In this document: positions 8,440 through 16,900 of the stretch, one piece after another
Layout: each line of letters begins with the position of its first letter
How positions within the stretch are numbered: the stretch's first letter is position 1
From: Leifsonia sp040686855
GTDB lineage: Bacteria; Actinomycetota; Actinomycetes; Actinomycetales; Microbacteriaceae
Reading direction: 5' to 3'
NCBI RefSeq assembly: GCF_040686855.1
Contig: NZ_JBFBOG010000002.1
Span: forward strand, 930,001-994,000
Length of the DNA: 64,000 bases
Notes under the pieces: generated by a model
What the model saw: the letters and a program-made list of their open reading frames with translations, nothing else
The model's database searches: none
Told to the model about the DNA's origin: nothing
Program-made: the position numbers and the translations under genes

Positions 8440-9018
8440 TCAGACGCCTGTCTCGGCGAGGACGGTGTCACGCTGGACCACGGCGAAGCCGGTCACGGAC
8501 GACGAGTCGAATGCGATGACCTGAACCGGCACGCCGTCGGGAAGCTCGATGGGCACGATGTGGCGCACGGCCTTCGTGCCGAAAGCGAGCACCTCGGTGT
8601 TCTGCCAGAACTCCCCCCAGCGGAACGCGAGCCCGATGGAGCCCAGGAGCTGGTGCCCCTCGACCGACAGACCCTCCTGTGACAGACCGACCTCGAGCGA
8701 GAGGTCCACGAGCGGGCCGTCCGGCCTCACCCGCCGGCCGAGACCGGATCGGAGCAGCGCATAGTCCGCCTGCGCGGCCACGCCCCCGTCCGATTGGAGC
8801 CGATCCCAGGTGGTGGCGGCATTGTCTTCGATGGTGCGGATCCGGTTGGCGGAGGTGTCACCGAACGACTGATCGATGAGTTCCCGTTCGTATCGTTCCC
8901 ACTCCGGCTTGAGGTCCATGACGCGTCTCATGAACGTGACGAGGAAGTCGGCGACTTCCGCGGCCTGAGTCTCGGGCGCGGGCTCGTTCTCTGATTTCGG
9001 ATTGGGCTTGCTCGGCAT
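8440..9018 (-). CDS. Uncharacterised protein of the Glu-rich cluster
   Basis: 192 residues from the ATG at 9018, chosen because AAGGAGG lies eight bases upstream. An in-frame ATG at 9042 overlaps the preceding stop as ATGA but has no Shine-Dalgarno sequence. The N-terminal 25 residues are polar and charged (MPSKPNPKSENEP). A helical part with LKPEWERYERELIDQSFGD follows, then a beta-rich C-terminal half in which GLAFRWGEFWQN stands out. No export signal and no recognised family. Context: third gene of the six-gene block, following the HExxH protein. Confidence 0.7.
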   Translation of the reverse strand: MPSKPNPKSENEPAPETQAAEVADFLVTFMRRVMDLKPEWERYERELIDQSFGDTSANRIRTIEDNAATTWDRLQSDGGVAAQADYALLRSGLGRRVRPDGPLVDLSLEVGLSQEGLSVEGHQLLGSIGLAFRWGEFWQNTEVLAFGTKAVRHIVPIELPDGVPVQVIAFDSSSVTGFAVVQRDTVLAETGV

Positions 9019-9038
9019 CGAGGTCTCCTCCTTGGCGG

Positions 9039-10301
9039 TCATGCGGCGAGTGCCGTGGTCGTTTCCACGCCCAGCGTCTGGGCGAAGCGGGCGAAGTCGC
9101 GCGTGTGCGCGATCGTGTTGCGCGGGTCGACGGCGATCCGGAGGCCCGTCAGGGCGACGATCCGGAGCTGCTCCCTGTCGACCAGATAGGACGACGTGAA
9201 CAGGGAGGGACCGCTGGCGGCCGCGAGCTTCTCGAGCTCCGCAGGAGCCACTCGCTGGGGGTCCACCATCGTGGTCAGGGAACGTGCACCGAAGGCCTCG
9301 CAGGGACGGGAGAGCAACGCGTCCACCAGCTCGGGCAGGCGCGCCGTCGAACGGGCGAGGACGTCGCCGACAGACGGCACGGCCCTCGCCAGGGGATGGG
9401 TGGCCTTCCACGCGGCGGCGAGGTCGTCCCACGGTCCGGCGCCGTATGCGCGTCGGCACATCTCGACGCCGAGCAGGACGCGGATGTAGGAGACCGGATG
9501 CGGGTCGCCCGGCACGAGCTGCAGCACCGACTCGATCTCGTTGGCGACCACGTCGTGCAGGGCCGCGACGGCGGCGTAACCGCAGTGGACGAAGGCGTAC
9601 GCGTCGGCTGTGATCTCGGAGGTCCACGACCTCCAGTGCCGGGACAGCTCCGGGTCGTCGGCGAGGACAGCGCCCATCGCCGCGGACGCCTCACGGTTCC
9701 AGCCCAGGAGGTGGGCGACCTGGTGGCCGGTTTCGTGTACCAGAGCGGTGGGGCGGTAGAGGTTGTGGCGGGTCACCTTGATCGCGGCCGCCGGGCTCCG
9801 CCGGCCATCCCAGAGACGCACCCCCGCTCGGAGGATCGCGGCGCCGAGCCCCTTGTCCACGTAGGTCAGCACGGGTGGCACCTGCTGTCCCATCGGGTCG
9901 AGCACGCTGCGCATGCTGGTGACCGCGATCCTGTCCAAGGCGCGCATGTGGGTGCCGAGCGTCGGGTTGGTGCGGGTGTTGACGGCGTCGGCGTAGAAGC
10001 TCACGACGGTCTCCACCTGCCCGTACCGCCGGCGCACCCGTTGGAGCCTCCGCGCCACGACGACGAGTTGCGGACCGAGCCGGGCCCCGTCCAGTTGAGT
10101 GCGCAGACCCTGGATCTCGCGGTGCAGACTCTGGGTGGACTGCTCGAGCGACGCGCGCACGGCACGGTCGAGGTAGCGCTCCAGGTTCTTCCAGGCTCCG
10201 TCGGCGCTGAAGGACGACGGGTCCCGAAGCGCGACGGAGGCGGCCTCCCAGTGCGACACCTGCCGGTCCAGCTGGATGCGCAGCGCCTCGACGAGTTCCA
10301 T
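9039..10301 (-). CDS. HExxH metallopeptidase-like protein
   Basis: 420 residues. The first ~100 are helical (possible coiled coil around residues 40-95). HETGH (189-193) is a zinc-peptidase HExxH motif, and SEITADAYAF about 35 residues later provides a Glu and Asp in the E-x-x-A-D arrangement of gluzincin third ligands. There is no signal peptide, so the protein is either cytoplasmic or exported by a non-Sec route. ATG 10301 has GGAAG upstream and lies 5 nt after the previous stop; its own stop is 20 nt before the next start. A protease acting on a cluster partner or a target is inferred only from the motif. Confidence 0.72.
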   Translation of the reverse strand: MELVEALRIQLDRQVSHWEAASVALRDPSSFSADGAWKNLERYLDRAVRASLEQSTQSLHREIQGLRTQLDGARLGPQLVVVARRLQRVRRRYGQVETVVSFYADAVNTRTNPTLGTHMRALDRIAVTSMRSVLDPMGQQVPPVLTYVDKGLGAAILRAGVRLWDGRRSPAAAIKVTRHNLYRPTALVHETGHQVAHLLGWNREASAAMGAVLADDPELSRHWRSWTSEITADAYAFVHCGYAAVAALHDVVANEIESVLQLVPGDPHPVSYIRVLLGVEMCRRAYGAGPWDDLAAAWKATHPLARAVPSVGDVLARSTARLPELVDALLSRPCEAFGARSLTTMVDPQRVAPAELEKLAAASGPSLFTSSYLVDREQLRIVALTGLRIAVDPRNTIAHTRDFARFAQTLGVETTTALAA

Positions 10302-10306
10302 GGTCG

Positions 10307-12871
10307 CTACTTCCGCAGCCCGGGCACGGTCCTCATGCCCAGCCGGTTCGAGAGGATGGCGCCCAGGATCCGGGCTGCGCCGATGACCGAGGCGAGCGGT
10401 CCGAAGAGGAAGGTCGACAGGGACGGGATCGGCACCGTGACCTGGATGGACACCCCGGCGGCGGGGTTGTCGACGGCCTTGACGAATTCGTCGCTCTTGG
10501 CGCGGGCATAATCCGCTGCCAGCCGGATGGCTGCGTCCACCAGTCGGTCGACGATCTTGGAGATGATCGCGTTGAGTATCGCCGCCCCCGCGCCGGCGGC
10601 TGCCGCGGGGGCCTCGTTCGAGGCCTCGCGCAAGAAAATCAGGCGCGACCGCGGATTCGTCTTCAGGCTGTACATCGCGGCCTGGATCGCGGCGCGGAGC
10701 GCTATCACGAAAGCGGTCGTGTTCCGTTGACGCGCTCGTGCCGCTACCGCTTGAGCGTCCGGTTCCGACAGGTACATGGTCAAGCGGATGATGTCCTGAC
10801 CCGGGCGGGCGTCGATCGTCACCCAGGCCTGGCTCGGCAAGCTCTTCGCGACACCGCCGCCGCCCCCGGGAAGCTGCAGGTAGAAGAAGCGCTGCCCGGC
10901 GGCGACCGTCGAGCGATCGCGGGTGAACCGTGGATCGACATCGACACCGAGACCAGGCTCGCCGAGAAGGGTGCCTGCTGCGGCGACCGTCAGCGTGTGG
11001 AACTGGCGCCACCCGTCGGCAGTCATGCCGGGGACATCCTTCTCGAGTTGCGAGATGCGCGAGAGGTAGGTTCCCGGCAGGGTCTCGTAGAGGTGGACAC
11101 GGACCTTGACCGGCAGGCGCACACCTCTCGCCCGCAGCACGTCGAGGAGCCGGACGCCGCCGAAGGTGGTGATGGCCGCGGCGATCTGGGGCGTGAGCGT
11201 GATCTCGAAGACACGGGCGTACTTGCGGTACCAGTAAACGCGCGGCCGCAGCATCCATGTGGTGTCGGTCTGTCCGGATGTCTCCCGGCTCTCGAGGTCG
11301 CCACGGATCAGCGACGAGGGGATGGTGTGGGCGACGGCTTCGGAGAAGGCCGCGACCGTCTCGGAATGGAGCCGGTTCGTGTCCGTGAAGACCTCGTTCC
11401 CCCGCTCGGCGACGCGCCGCAGCGTGTCTTCCAGGAGGGAGGCGACACCCGAGGCGCCGGCGAGTTCGCGGTCTTCCGCGCTCGCCTCCAAGGTGAAGGC
11501 CTTCATCCCGATGTCGAGGAACGCGCGCGTGAGGGGGGTCGCGAACCGCGGGCCGACCAGCGGCCGGATCAGCTTGTCGAGAACCGAGGCGAGGAGGTTG
11601 ATGACCCGCTGACGGCCGACGAGGCGGATCCCGATCCGGAGCGCGGGAAGGATGGCGGGGAGGAACCGCTCGATGGCCGGCCCCGCGCTCTCGCCGTCAC
11701 GGAGTTCGGCGAGCTCGCGTACCAGCGTCACGCGGGCGGCGTCGAGCTCCGAGGCTCCGGGCGCTGCCTCGGATTCTGCGGCGGAGGCGGCGTATTCGGC
11801 CTCGAGCTGGGCGAGCTCGGCTTCGTTCTCGGCTGCGAGGGCGCGGCTCACCGTCGTGACGAACTCGGATTCCAGCTCCTGAGCGCCCCCGACCGCCGGG
11901 ATCGCGCCGCGCCAGACGGTCTCACCCTCGAGCTCGTCGGCGAGCGCCCGCTCGCTCGACCAACCGCCGTGCTCACCGACCGCGACCTCGCCCAGGCTTT
12001 CGGTCTCGCCCTCGCCCTCGCCCTCGAGCTCCGCTTCGCGACCGAACAGCCGGACACGGAGCTGCTGGGCCGGAGCCTGCAGGACCACCGGCAGTCGGGA
12101 GATCGCCGAGTTGAGCACCCCGCGGAGCAGGCCGCGGGCGAGCTGCCCCAGCTTGGAGAACAGCATGCGGAGCGGCCACGACGCGATCTTGCCGACGAGC
12201 GAGACGCCCTTCTTCGCGAGGGATACGGCGCCGCGCGCCACGCGGCCGACGATTCGGGCGAACTTGCGGAAGAACTGCTCCTGGGCGGGCGACGCCCCGA
12301 TCGGGATCGGCGGCGACTCGGTCAGCTCGAGGAACGAGGCGAGTTCGCTCTCGCCGATCGTGGTCGCGGTGTGCTCCCCGAGCGTCTCGCCCAGGGTTTC
12401 GAGCATGCGGTCCAGTTCTGTCGCCACCTCATCGGCCCGGCGGGTGAGGACGGTTCCGGCCTCGCGCAGCGCGGGAGGGGTGACGCCCTGACCGCTGTTC
12501 GAGGAGATCTCGGCGTGGATGCCGGACCACTCCTGAGCGAGTTCACCGATCGCCTCGGAGAGCTCGCTCCCCGCCAGCTCGTTGAGGAACTCGTTCTCGA
12601 GCACCTCGCGGTCCTCGGCCGCCTCGGCGTGCGTGAAAGGCGAGAAGGCGGCGAACTCGCTGGATTCGGTGAGCTCGTTGTGCTCCGATTCCGAGATCTC
12701 GGCGTGCAACTCGCCGGCCTGCTCCTGGGGCTGGTACTCGGCCTCCGCTTCCGCGCTGTAACCGGGAGCGGAGAAGGGCCTCGCCAGGCGGACGCCGACC
12801 TCGCCGGTCTCGGATTCGGCCTCCGCGGCGGTGGTTTCGGCAGAAGTCCATTCTGCGTTCGTCAAGGTCAT
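10307..12871 (-). CDS. Large charge-segregated Glu-rich protein, first gene of the cluster
   Basis: 854 residues, no family recognised. Residues 1-190 are Glu/Ala/Ser-rich and acidic. About 199-277 is strongly basic and amphipathic (FFRKFARIVGRVARGAVSLA and onwards). About 278-395 is acidic again (ELEGEGEGETES). About 396-460 is a second hydrophobic/basic stretch, and 540-770 is a mixed alpha/beta region. The last 100 residues contain glycine/alanine-rich hydrophobic helices. No signal peptide. ATG 12871 has GAGGAG seven bases upstream. A long open frame on the opposite strand (10727-13288) is a codon-bias shadow. The layout suggests a membrane-active or assembly protein with acidic shielding segments; this is inference. 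Confidence 0.7.
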   Translation of the reverse strand: MTLTNAEWTSAETTAAEAESETGEVGVRLARPFSAPGYSAEAEAEYQPQEQAGELHAEISESEHNELTESSEFAAFSPFTHAEAAEDREVLENEFLNELAGSELSEAIGELAQEWSGIHAEISSNSGQGVTPPALREAGTVLTRRADEVATELDRMLETLGETLGEHTATTIGESELASFLELTESPPIPIGASPAQEQFFRKFARIVGRVARGAVSLAKKGVSLVGKIASWPLRMLFSKLGQLARGLLRGVLNSAISRLPVVLQAPAQQLRVRLFGREAELEGEGEGETESLGEVAVGEHGGWSSERALADELEGETVWRGAIPAVGGAQELESEFVTTVSRALAAENEAELAQLEAEYAASAAESEAAPGASELDAARVTLVRELAELRDGESAGPAIERFLPAILPALRIGIRLVGRQRVINLLASVLDKLIRPLVGPRFATPLTRAFLDIGMKAFTLEASAEDRELAGASGVASLLEDTLRRVAERGNEVFTDTNRLHSETVAAFSEAVAHTIPSSLIRGDLESRETSGQTDTTWMLRPRVYWYRKYARVFEITLTPQIAAAITTFGGVRLLDVLRARGVRLPVKVRVHLYETLPGTYLSRISQLEKDVPGMTADGWRQFHTLTVAAAGTLLGEPGLGVDVDPRFTRDRSTVAAGQRFFYLQLPGGGGGVAKSLPSQAWVTIDARPGQDIIRLTMYLSEPDAQAVAARARQRNTTAFVIALRAAIQAAMYSLKTNPRSRLIFLREASNEAPAAAAGAGAAILNAIISKIVDRLVDAAIRLAADYARAKSDEFVKAVDNPAAGVSIQVTVPIPSLSTFLFGPLASVIGAARILGAILSNRLGMRTVPGLRK

Positions 12872-12961
12872 CGTCGCTCCTCACGGTCCCGCTTCGTCCG
12901 TCCTGCGCTTGCTGACGAACCTAGAAGCAGGTCCCGAAGGGGGCATCGGCTGAATGACCGA

Positions 12962-12990
12962 ACTGTATGCGTGAAACGACGCAATGCTCA
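12962..12990 (-). promoter_or_regulatory. Candidate promoter of the Glu-rich cluster
   Basis: Read on the minus strand, TGAGCA (12990-12985) and TACAGT (12967-12962) are spaced by 17 bp and would start a transcript about 84 nt before ATG 12871. The region also carries the inverted pair GCGTGA (12969-12974) / TCACGC (12988-12993), which could bind a regulator. Confidence 0.3.
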
Positions 12991-13035
12991 CGCGTCGAAC
13001 GTGCCGGCTCAGGAAAGACCGAGGGTCGGTGGAAA

Positions 13036-13123
13036 TGGCGGAGAATGGGGGATTCGAACCCCCGAGGGCTTGCACCCAACACGCTTTCCAAGCGTGCGCC
13101 ATAGGCCACTAGGCGAATTCTCC
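13036..13123 (-). tRNA. tRNA-Ser (GGA)
   Basis: The acceptor stem is GGAGAAT/ATTCTCC, with discriminator G and an encoded CCA at the 3' end (13036-13038). The anticodon loop CTTGGAAAG gives GGA. It has the long variable arm of class II tRNAs and the standard T-loop TTCGAAT. It reads UCC/UCU serine codons. Confidence 0.97.
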
Positions 13124-13215
13124 TGGGGCTGCCTTCCGCTGTCGCGGCCGGCGGCTCACAATATCGTAGCCGATCGGCGGCGACCCCGACGCACGCGGCT
13201 CCCAGCCGCACCCGC

Positions 13216-13221
13216 TACACT
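13216..13221 (+). promoter_or_regulatory. -10 element of the SRP RNA gene
   Basis: TACACT lies seven to eight bases before the predicted 5' end of the SRP RNA at 13229. It fits the TANNNT -10 consensus. Confidence 0.6.
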
Positions 13222-13228
13222 GGTCTCC

Positions 13229-13316
13229 GGCTCCCCACGTGGCGCCATCCAGGCCAACTCCCCCAGGGCGGAAACGCAGCAAGGGTAACCGGGCTCTGGC
13301 GGGTGCGTGGGGGGTC
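13229..13316 (+). ncRNA. ffs: Signal recognition particle RNA, small bacterial type (4.5S)
   Basis: The 5' GGCTCCCCACG pairs with the 3' CGTGGGGGGTC. The apical domain contains the conserved GGGCGGAAACGCAGCAAGGG segment with the GGAA tetraloop and the asymmetric internal loop that binds the Ffh M domain. A T-run follows immediately (13317-13323), acting as terminator. The RNA scaffolds SRP for co-translational membrane targeting. Confidence 0.95.
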
Positions 13317-13325
13317 TTTTTTGTT
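13314..13325 (+). terminator. Rho-independent terminator of ffs
   Basis: The closing stem of the SRP RNA (13229-13316) is followed directly by TCTTTTTTTG, so the RNA's own helix plus the U-tract forms the terminator. Confidence 0.6.
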
Positions 13326-13376
13326 GTCCAGCTCCTCGTCACGGCTGCCGCGTATATTGAGCGAAGCAGGGCGTTC

Positions 13377-13393
13377 TTCTACGCTTTGTAGAA
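13377..13393. promoter_or_regulatory. Inverted repeat overlapping a -10 element
   Basis: TTCTAC-GCTTT-GTAGAA has perfect 6-bp arms and a 5-bp spacer. The right arm overlaps TAGAAT (13389-13394), a good -10 for the DUF1254 / pta / ackA transcription unit. It looks like an operator; the regulator is unknown. Confidence 0.45.
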
Positions 13394-13437
13394 TGAATCG
13401 TGTCTTCCGTTGACCAGTGGATGGACGGGGTGCCGCA

Positions 13438-14763
13438 GTGACCGAGCAGCTGACCGAGCTGGCGACCGAGGCGTACGTCGTCGGGTTCCCCCTCGTGTTC
13501 GACCTGGAGCAGGTCGTGCGGTTCACCGAGGAGGGGATCGGCGGCGTCCCTGCCACGCCCTTCAACGTGTTCGGGCATGCGCGGCGCCTCGCGGGGCCCG
13601 AGGACACCTTCGTGTCGATCAACAACGACACCCTCTACTCCATCGCCCAGATCGACCTCTCGGTGGGGCCCCTGCGGCTGACGGTGCCCGAGGCCGGTGA
13701 CCGCTATTACGTCCTCCAGTTCGTCGACGCGTGGACGAACAACTTCGCCTACCTGGGGACGCGCGCGACCGGGGGAGGGGCGGGCGAATTCCTGCTGCTG
13801 CCGCCCGGCGAGGAGCCGGCCGACGGACGCATTCCCGCCATCCGCTTCCCGACCCGCGTCGGCACCATCGTCGGCCGGTGGGCCGTCGCGGGCGAGGAGG
13901 ACCTGCCCGCGGTCCACGCCCTCCAGGACGGCCTCTCCCTCGCGCAGGTGCGCGAGTCCCTGGCGCCCCCGCAGGGCGTCCCCGACGTCACGACCGGCAA
14001 CGGCGAAGCGCTCGACTTCTTCGAGAAGCTGCGGGTGTGGTCCCAGGCGTTCCCTCCGGCCGAGCGCGACCGCCCCGCCCTCGACTCGTACGCGCCGCTC
14101 GGGCTGGTGAGCCCGTACACGCTCGCCGAGCAGCCGGAGGGCGTGCGGGAGGCGCTGGAGAAGGGGTACGCGCTGGGCAAGGAGGCGCTGGAGTCGGCCC
14201 TGCACACCTCCGTCGCGCTCATCGACCACTGGTCGGTCAACCTCCACGTCTTCGACTACAACCTCGACTTCTTCGAGCTCGGGGCCATCGACGCCCCCGA
14301 GTGGAAGCTCCTCGACCCGCGCACCCGCTACGCGCACCGCGCCGCCGCGGCCCTCGGCGGACTGTGGGGGAACCACGCCTACGAGGCGGCCTACCTGATG
14401 ACCTATGAGGACGCGGACGGCGAGCCCCTGTCCGGCGAGCACGTTTACCGCTTCCGGCTCGACCCGACCCCGCCGGTTGGCGCGTTCTGGTCGATCACCA
14501 TGTACGACCTGCCCCACTACTACCTGGTCCGCAACCCCGTCGAGCGCTACTCGGTGGGCGACCGGACGCCGGGGCTCGTGTACGACGACGACGGAGGACT
14601 GACCATCACGATGAGCGCCGCCCGCCCGACCGATCCGACGGCCGCCGCCAACTGGCTGCCGACTCCCGCCGGAGGATTCCGGCCGATCCTGCGGTTGTAC
14701 CAGCCGGGTGAGGACGTGCTCGACGGCACGTGGACGCCTCCCGCGATCGAGCGGATCGGCTGA
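13438..14763 (+). CDS. DUF1254/DUF1214 domain protein
   Basis: 441 residues from GTG 13438; an alternative GTG at 13417 adds seven residues. The N-terminal DUF1254 part shows the family signature around FVSINNDTLYSIAQIDL and ends near residue 200. The C-terminal DUF1214 part contains WSITMYDLPHYYLVRNP and LTITMSAARP. No signal peptide is seen, although many relatives are exported. The reaction is not known for the family. It lies 1 nt before pta and probably heads the same operon, but a direct role in acetate metabolism cannot be deduced. Confidence 0.88.
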   Translation: MTEQLTELATEAYVVGFPLVFDLEQVVRFTEEGIGGVPATPFNVFGHARRLAGPEDTFVSINNDTLYSIAQIDLSVGPLRLTVPEAGDRYYVLQFVDAWTNNFAYLGTRATGGGAGEFLLLPPGEEPADGRIPAIRFPTRVGTIVGRWAVAGEEDLPAVHALQDGLSLAQVRESLAPPQGVPDVTTGNGEALDFFEKLRVWSQAFPPAERDRPALDSYAPLGLVSPYTLAEQPEGVREALEKGYALGKEALESALHTSVALIDHWSVNLHVFDYNLDFFELGAIDAPEWKLLDPRTRYAHRAAAALGGLWGNHAYEAAYLMTYEDADGEPLSGEHVYRFRLDPTPPVGAFWSITMYDLPHYYLVRNPVERYSVGDRTPGLVYDDDGGLTITMSAARPTDPTAAANWLPTPAGGFRPILRLYQPGEDVLDGTWTPPAIERIG

Positions 14764-14764
14764 C

Positions 14765-16900
14765 GTGGCGCGTTCCATCTACATCACCTCCGCGGAGGGG
14801 CACACGGGGAAGTCGACCGTCGCCCTCGGCGTGCTCGAATCACTGCGGCACTCGGTGGGGCGGGTCGGGGTCTTCCGGCCGATCGCGCGGTCGACCGAGG
14901 AGCGCGACTACGTGCTCGAGCTCCTGCTGCAGCGCACGACGGCCGAGCTGTCGTACGAGGACGCGCTGGGCGTCTCCTACGAGGACGTCCATGCCGACGC
15001 GGATGCGGCGCTCGCCGTGATCGTGCAGCGCTTCCGGGCGGTGGAGGCGCGATGCGACACGGTCGTCATCCTCGGCTCCGACTACACCGACGTCGGCAGC
15101 CCGACCGAGCTCGCATACAACGCCCGCATCGCCGCCAACCTCGGCGCGCCGGTGCTGCTCGTCCTCGGCGGACGCATCGGGCAGGGTTTCGGGGAGCGCC
15201 TGGGCCAGGCCGATCCGCGCTCGCCGGAGGAGCTGCGGCAGCTGGCCGAGCTCGCGATCGTCGAGCTGCGCGCCGAGCACGCCGGACTCCTCGCGGTCAT
15301 CGCCAACCGGGCGGACGAGACGAAGCTGGATGCCATCGTCGCCGCCGTCGGCTCGGCCGTCGGCGCCGCGGCGGCCGCGGCCGGCAGCAGCGACCGTCCG
15401 CCGGTGTGGGCCATCCCGGAGGACCCGTTCCTCGTCGCGCCGAGCATCCGCTCGATCATGGAGCAGACCGGCGCGACCCTGCTGGCGGGCGAGGAGGCGC
15501 TGCTCGCCCGGGAGGCGCTGGGCGTCGTGGTCGCCGGCATGTCGATGAACAACGTCCTCCCTCGGCTGGTCGAGGGGTCCGTCGTCGTGGTGCCGGGAGA
15601 CCGCACCGAGGTGCTGCTCGCGGTGCTGATGGCCAACGCCTCCGGCACCTTCCCCTCGATCGCGGGCATCGTCCTCAACGGCGGCTTCGACCTCCCGGAG
15701 CCGATCGAGCGCCTGCTCGCCGGCCTGCGCTCGCCGCTGCCGATCGTGCGCACCGGCCTCGACACCTACGAGACCGTCGTCCGCATCACCCACGCCCGCG
15801 GCCGGCTCGCGGCCGACTCGCAGCGCAAGTACGACACCGCTCTAGCCCTGTTCGAGCGGCACGTGGATGCGGGAGCGCTCCTCGCGCGCCTCGACGTCAC
15901 CCGCCACGACGTGGTCACGCCGCTCATGTTCGAGTACGACCTCATCGAGCGGGCACGCGCGGCGAAGAAGCACATCGTGCTCCCGGAAGGCGAGGACGAC
16001 CGCATCCTGCGCGCCGCCCACACTCTGCTGGCACGCGGGGTGGCCCGGCTGACGATCCTGGGCGAGCCGTTCGAGGTGCGCTCCCGCGCGATCGAGCTCG
16101 GCCTCGACCTGTCGGAGGCCGAAGTGCTCAGCCCGTTCGACGACGTGCTGCGGCTGCGGTTCGCCGACGAGTACGCGCGGCTGCGGGCGCACAAGGGCAT
16201 CACGGTCGACCAGGCGGCGGACACGGTGACCGACGCCTCCTACTTCGGCACGATGATGGTGCACCTCGGACTCGCCGACGGGATGGTGTCGGGTGCCGCG
16301 CACACGACGGCGCACACCATCCGGCCGGCCTTCGAGATCATCAAGACCACGCCGGGAGTCTCGGTCGTCTCGAGCGTGTTCCTGATGGCGCTCGCCGACC
16401 GCGTCCTGGTCTACGGGGACTGCGCGGTCATCCCGGACCCGACCTCCGAGCAGCTGGCCGACATCGCGATCTCGTCAGCGATGACGGCCGAGCAGTTCGG
16501 CATCCAGCCGCGGGTCGCCATGCTGTCCTACTCGACCGGCGACTCCGGAGCCGGGGAGGACGTGGAGAAGGTGCGCGCCGCGACCGAGCTGGTGCGGGAG
16601 CGGGCGCCCCAGCTGGCGGTGGCCGGACCCATCCAGTACGACGCGGCGGCGGATGCGGCGGTCGGCGCGGCCAAGATGCCCGGGTCGGAGGTGGCCGGGC
16701 GGGCGACCGTGTTCATCTTCCCGGACCTCAACACCGGCAACAACACGTACAAGGCGGTCCAGCGCAGCGCCGGAGCCGTCGCGATCGGACCGGTGCTGCA
16801 GGGCCTGCGCAAGCCGATCAACGACCTTTCGCGCGGCGCGACGGTCGACGACATCGTGAACACGGTGGCCATCACGGCGATCCAGGCGGCGCTGTCATGA
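14765..16900 (+). CDS. pta: Phosphate acetyltransferase
   Basis: 711 residues, the long form of Pta: an N-terminal P-loop/DRTGG-type regulatory region (SAEGHTGKST at residues 9-18) and a C-terminal PTA_PTB catalytic domain from about 400 (VLPEGEDDRILRAAH, DGMVSGAAHTTAHTIRPAF, TGDSGAGEDVEKV, FPDLNTGNNTYKAVQR). It interconverts acetyl-CoA and acetyl phosphate in the cytosol. GTG 14765 starts 1 nt after the DUF1254 stop. The stop overlaps ackA as ATGA, so pta and ackA are translationally coupled and form the standard acetate pathway with acetyl phosphate as intermediate. Confidence 0.96.
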   Translation: MARSIYITSAEGHTGKSTVALGVLESLRHSVGRVGVFRPIARSTEERDYVLELLLQRTTAELSYEDALGVSYEDVHADADAALAVIVQRFRAVEARCDTVVILGSDYTDVGSPTELAYNARIAANLGAPVLLVLGGRIGQGFGERLGQADPRSPEELRQLAELAIVELRAEHAGLLAVIANRADETKLDAIVAAVGSAVGAAAAAAGSSDRPPVWAIPEDPFLVAPSIRSIMEQTGATLLAGEEALLAREALGVVVAGMSMNNVLPRLVEGSVVVVPGDRTEVLLAVLMANASGTFPSIAGIVLNGGFDLPEPIERLLAGLRSPLPIVRTGLDTYETVVRITHARGRLAADSQRKYDTALALFERHVDAGALLARLDVTRHDVVTPLMFEYDLIERARAAKKHIVLPEGEDDRILRAAHTLLARGVARLTILGEPFEVRSRAIELGLDLSEAEVLSPFDDVLRLRFADEYARLRAHKGITVDQAADTVTDASYFGTMMVHLGLADGMVSGAAHTTAHTIRPAFEIIKTTPGVSVVSSVFLMALADRVLVYGDCAVIPDPTSEQLADIAISSAMTAEQFGIQPRVAMLSYSTGDSGAGEDVEKVRAATELVRERAPQLAVAGPIQYDAAADAAVGAAKMPGSEVAGRATVFIFPDLNTGNNTYKAVQRSAGAVAIGPVLQGLRKPINDLSRGATVDDIVNTVAITAIQAALS

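Noticed and set aside
3276..12871. Extracellular contractile injection system (eCIS) or phage-tail cluster
   Set aside because: I looked for sheath, tube, baseplate, spike or AAA-type tail ATPase genes and found none. The unknown cluster shares only loosely similar acidic and OmpA-like features with such loci.
10727..13288. An 853-codon plus-strand open frame opposite the large Glu-rich protein
   Set aside because: It overlaps tRNA-Ser and part of the SRP RNA and has no start signal, whereas the minus-strand frame has GAGGAG before its ATG and 5-20 nt spacing to its neighbours.
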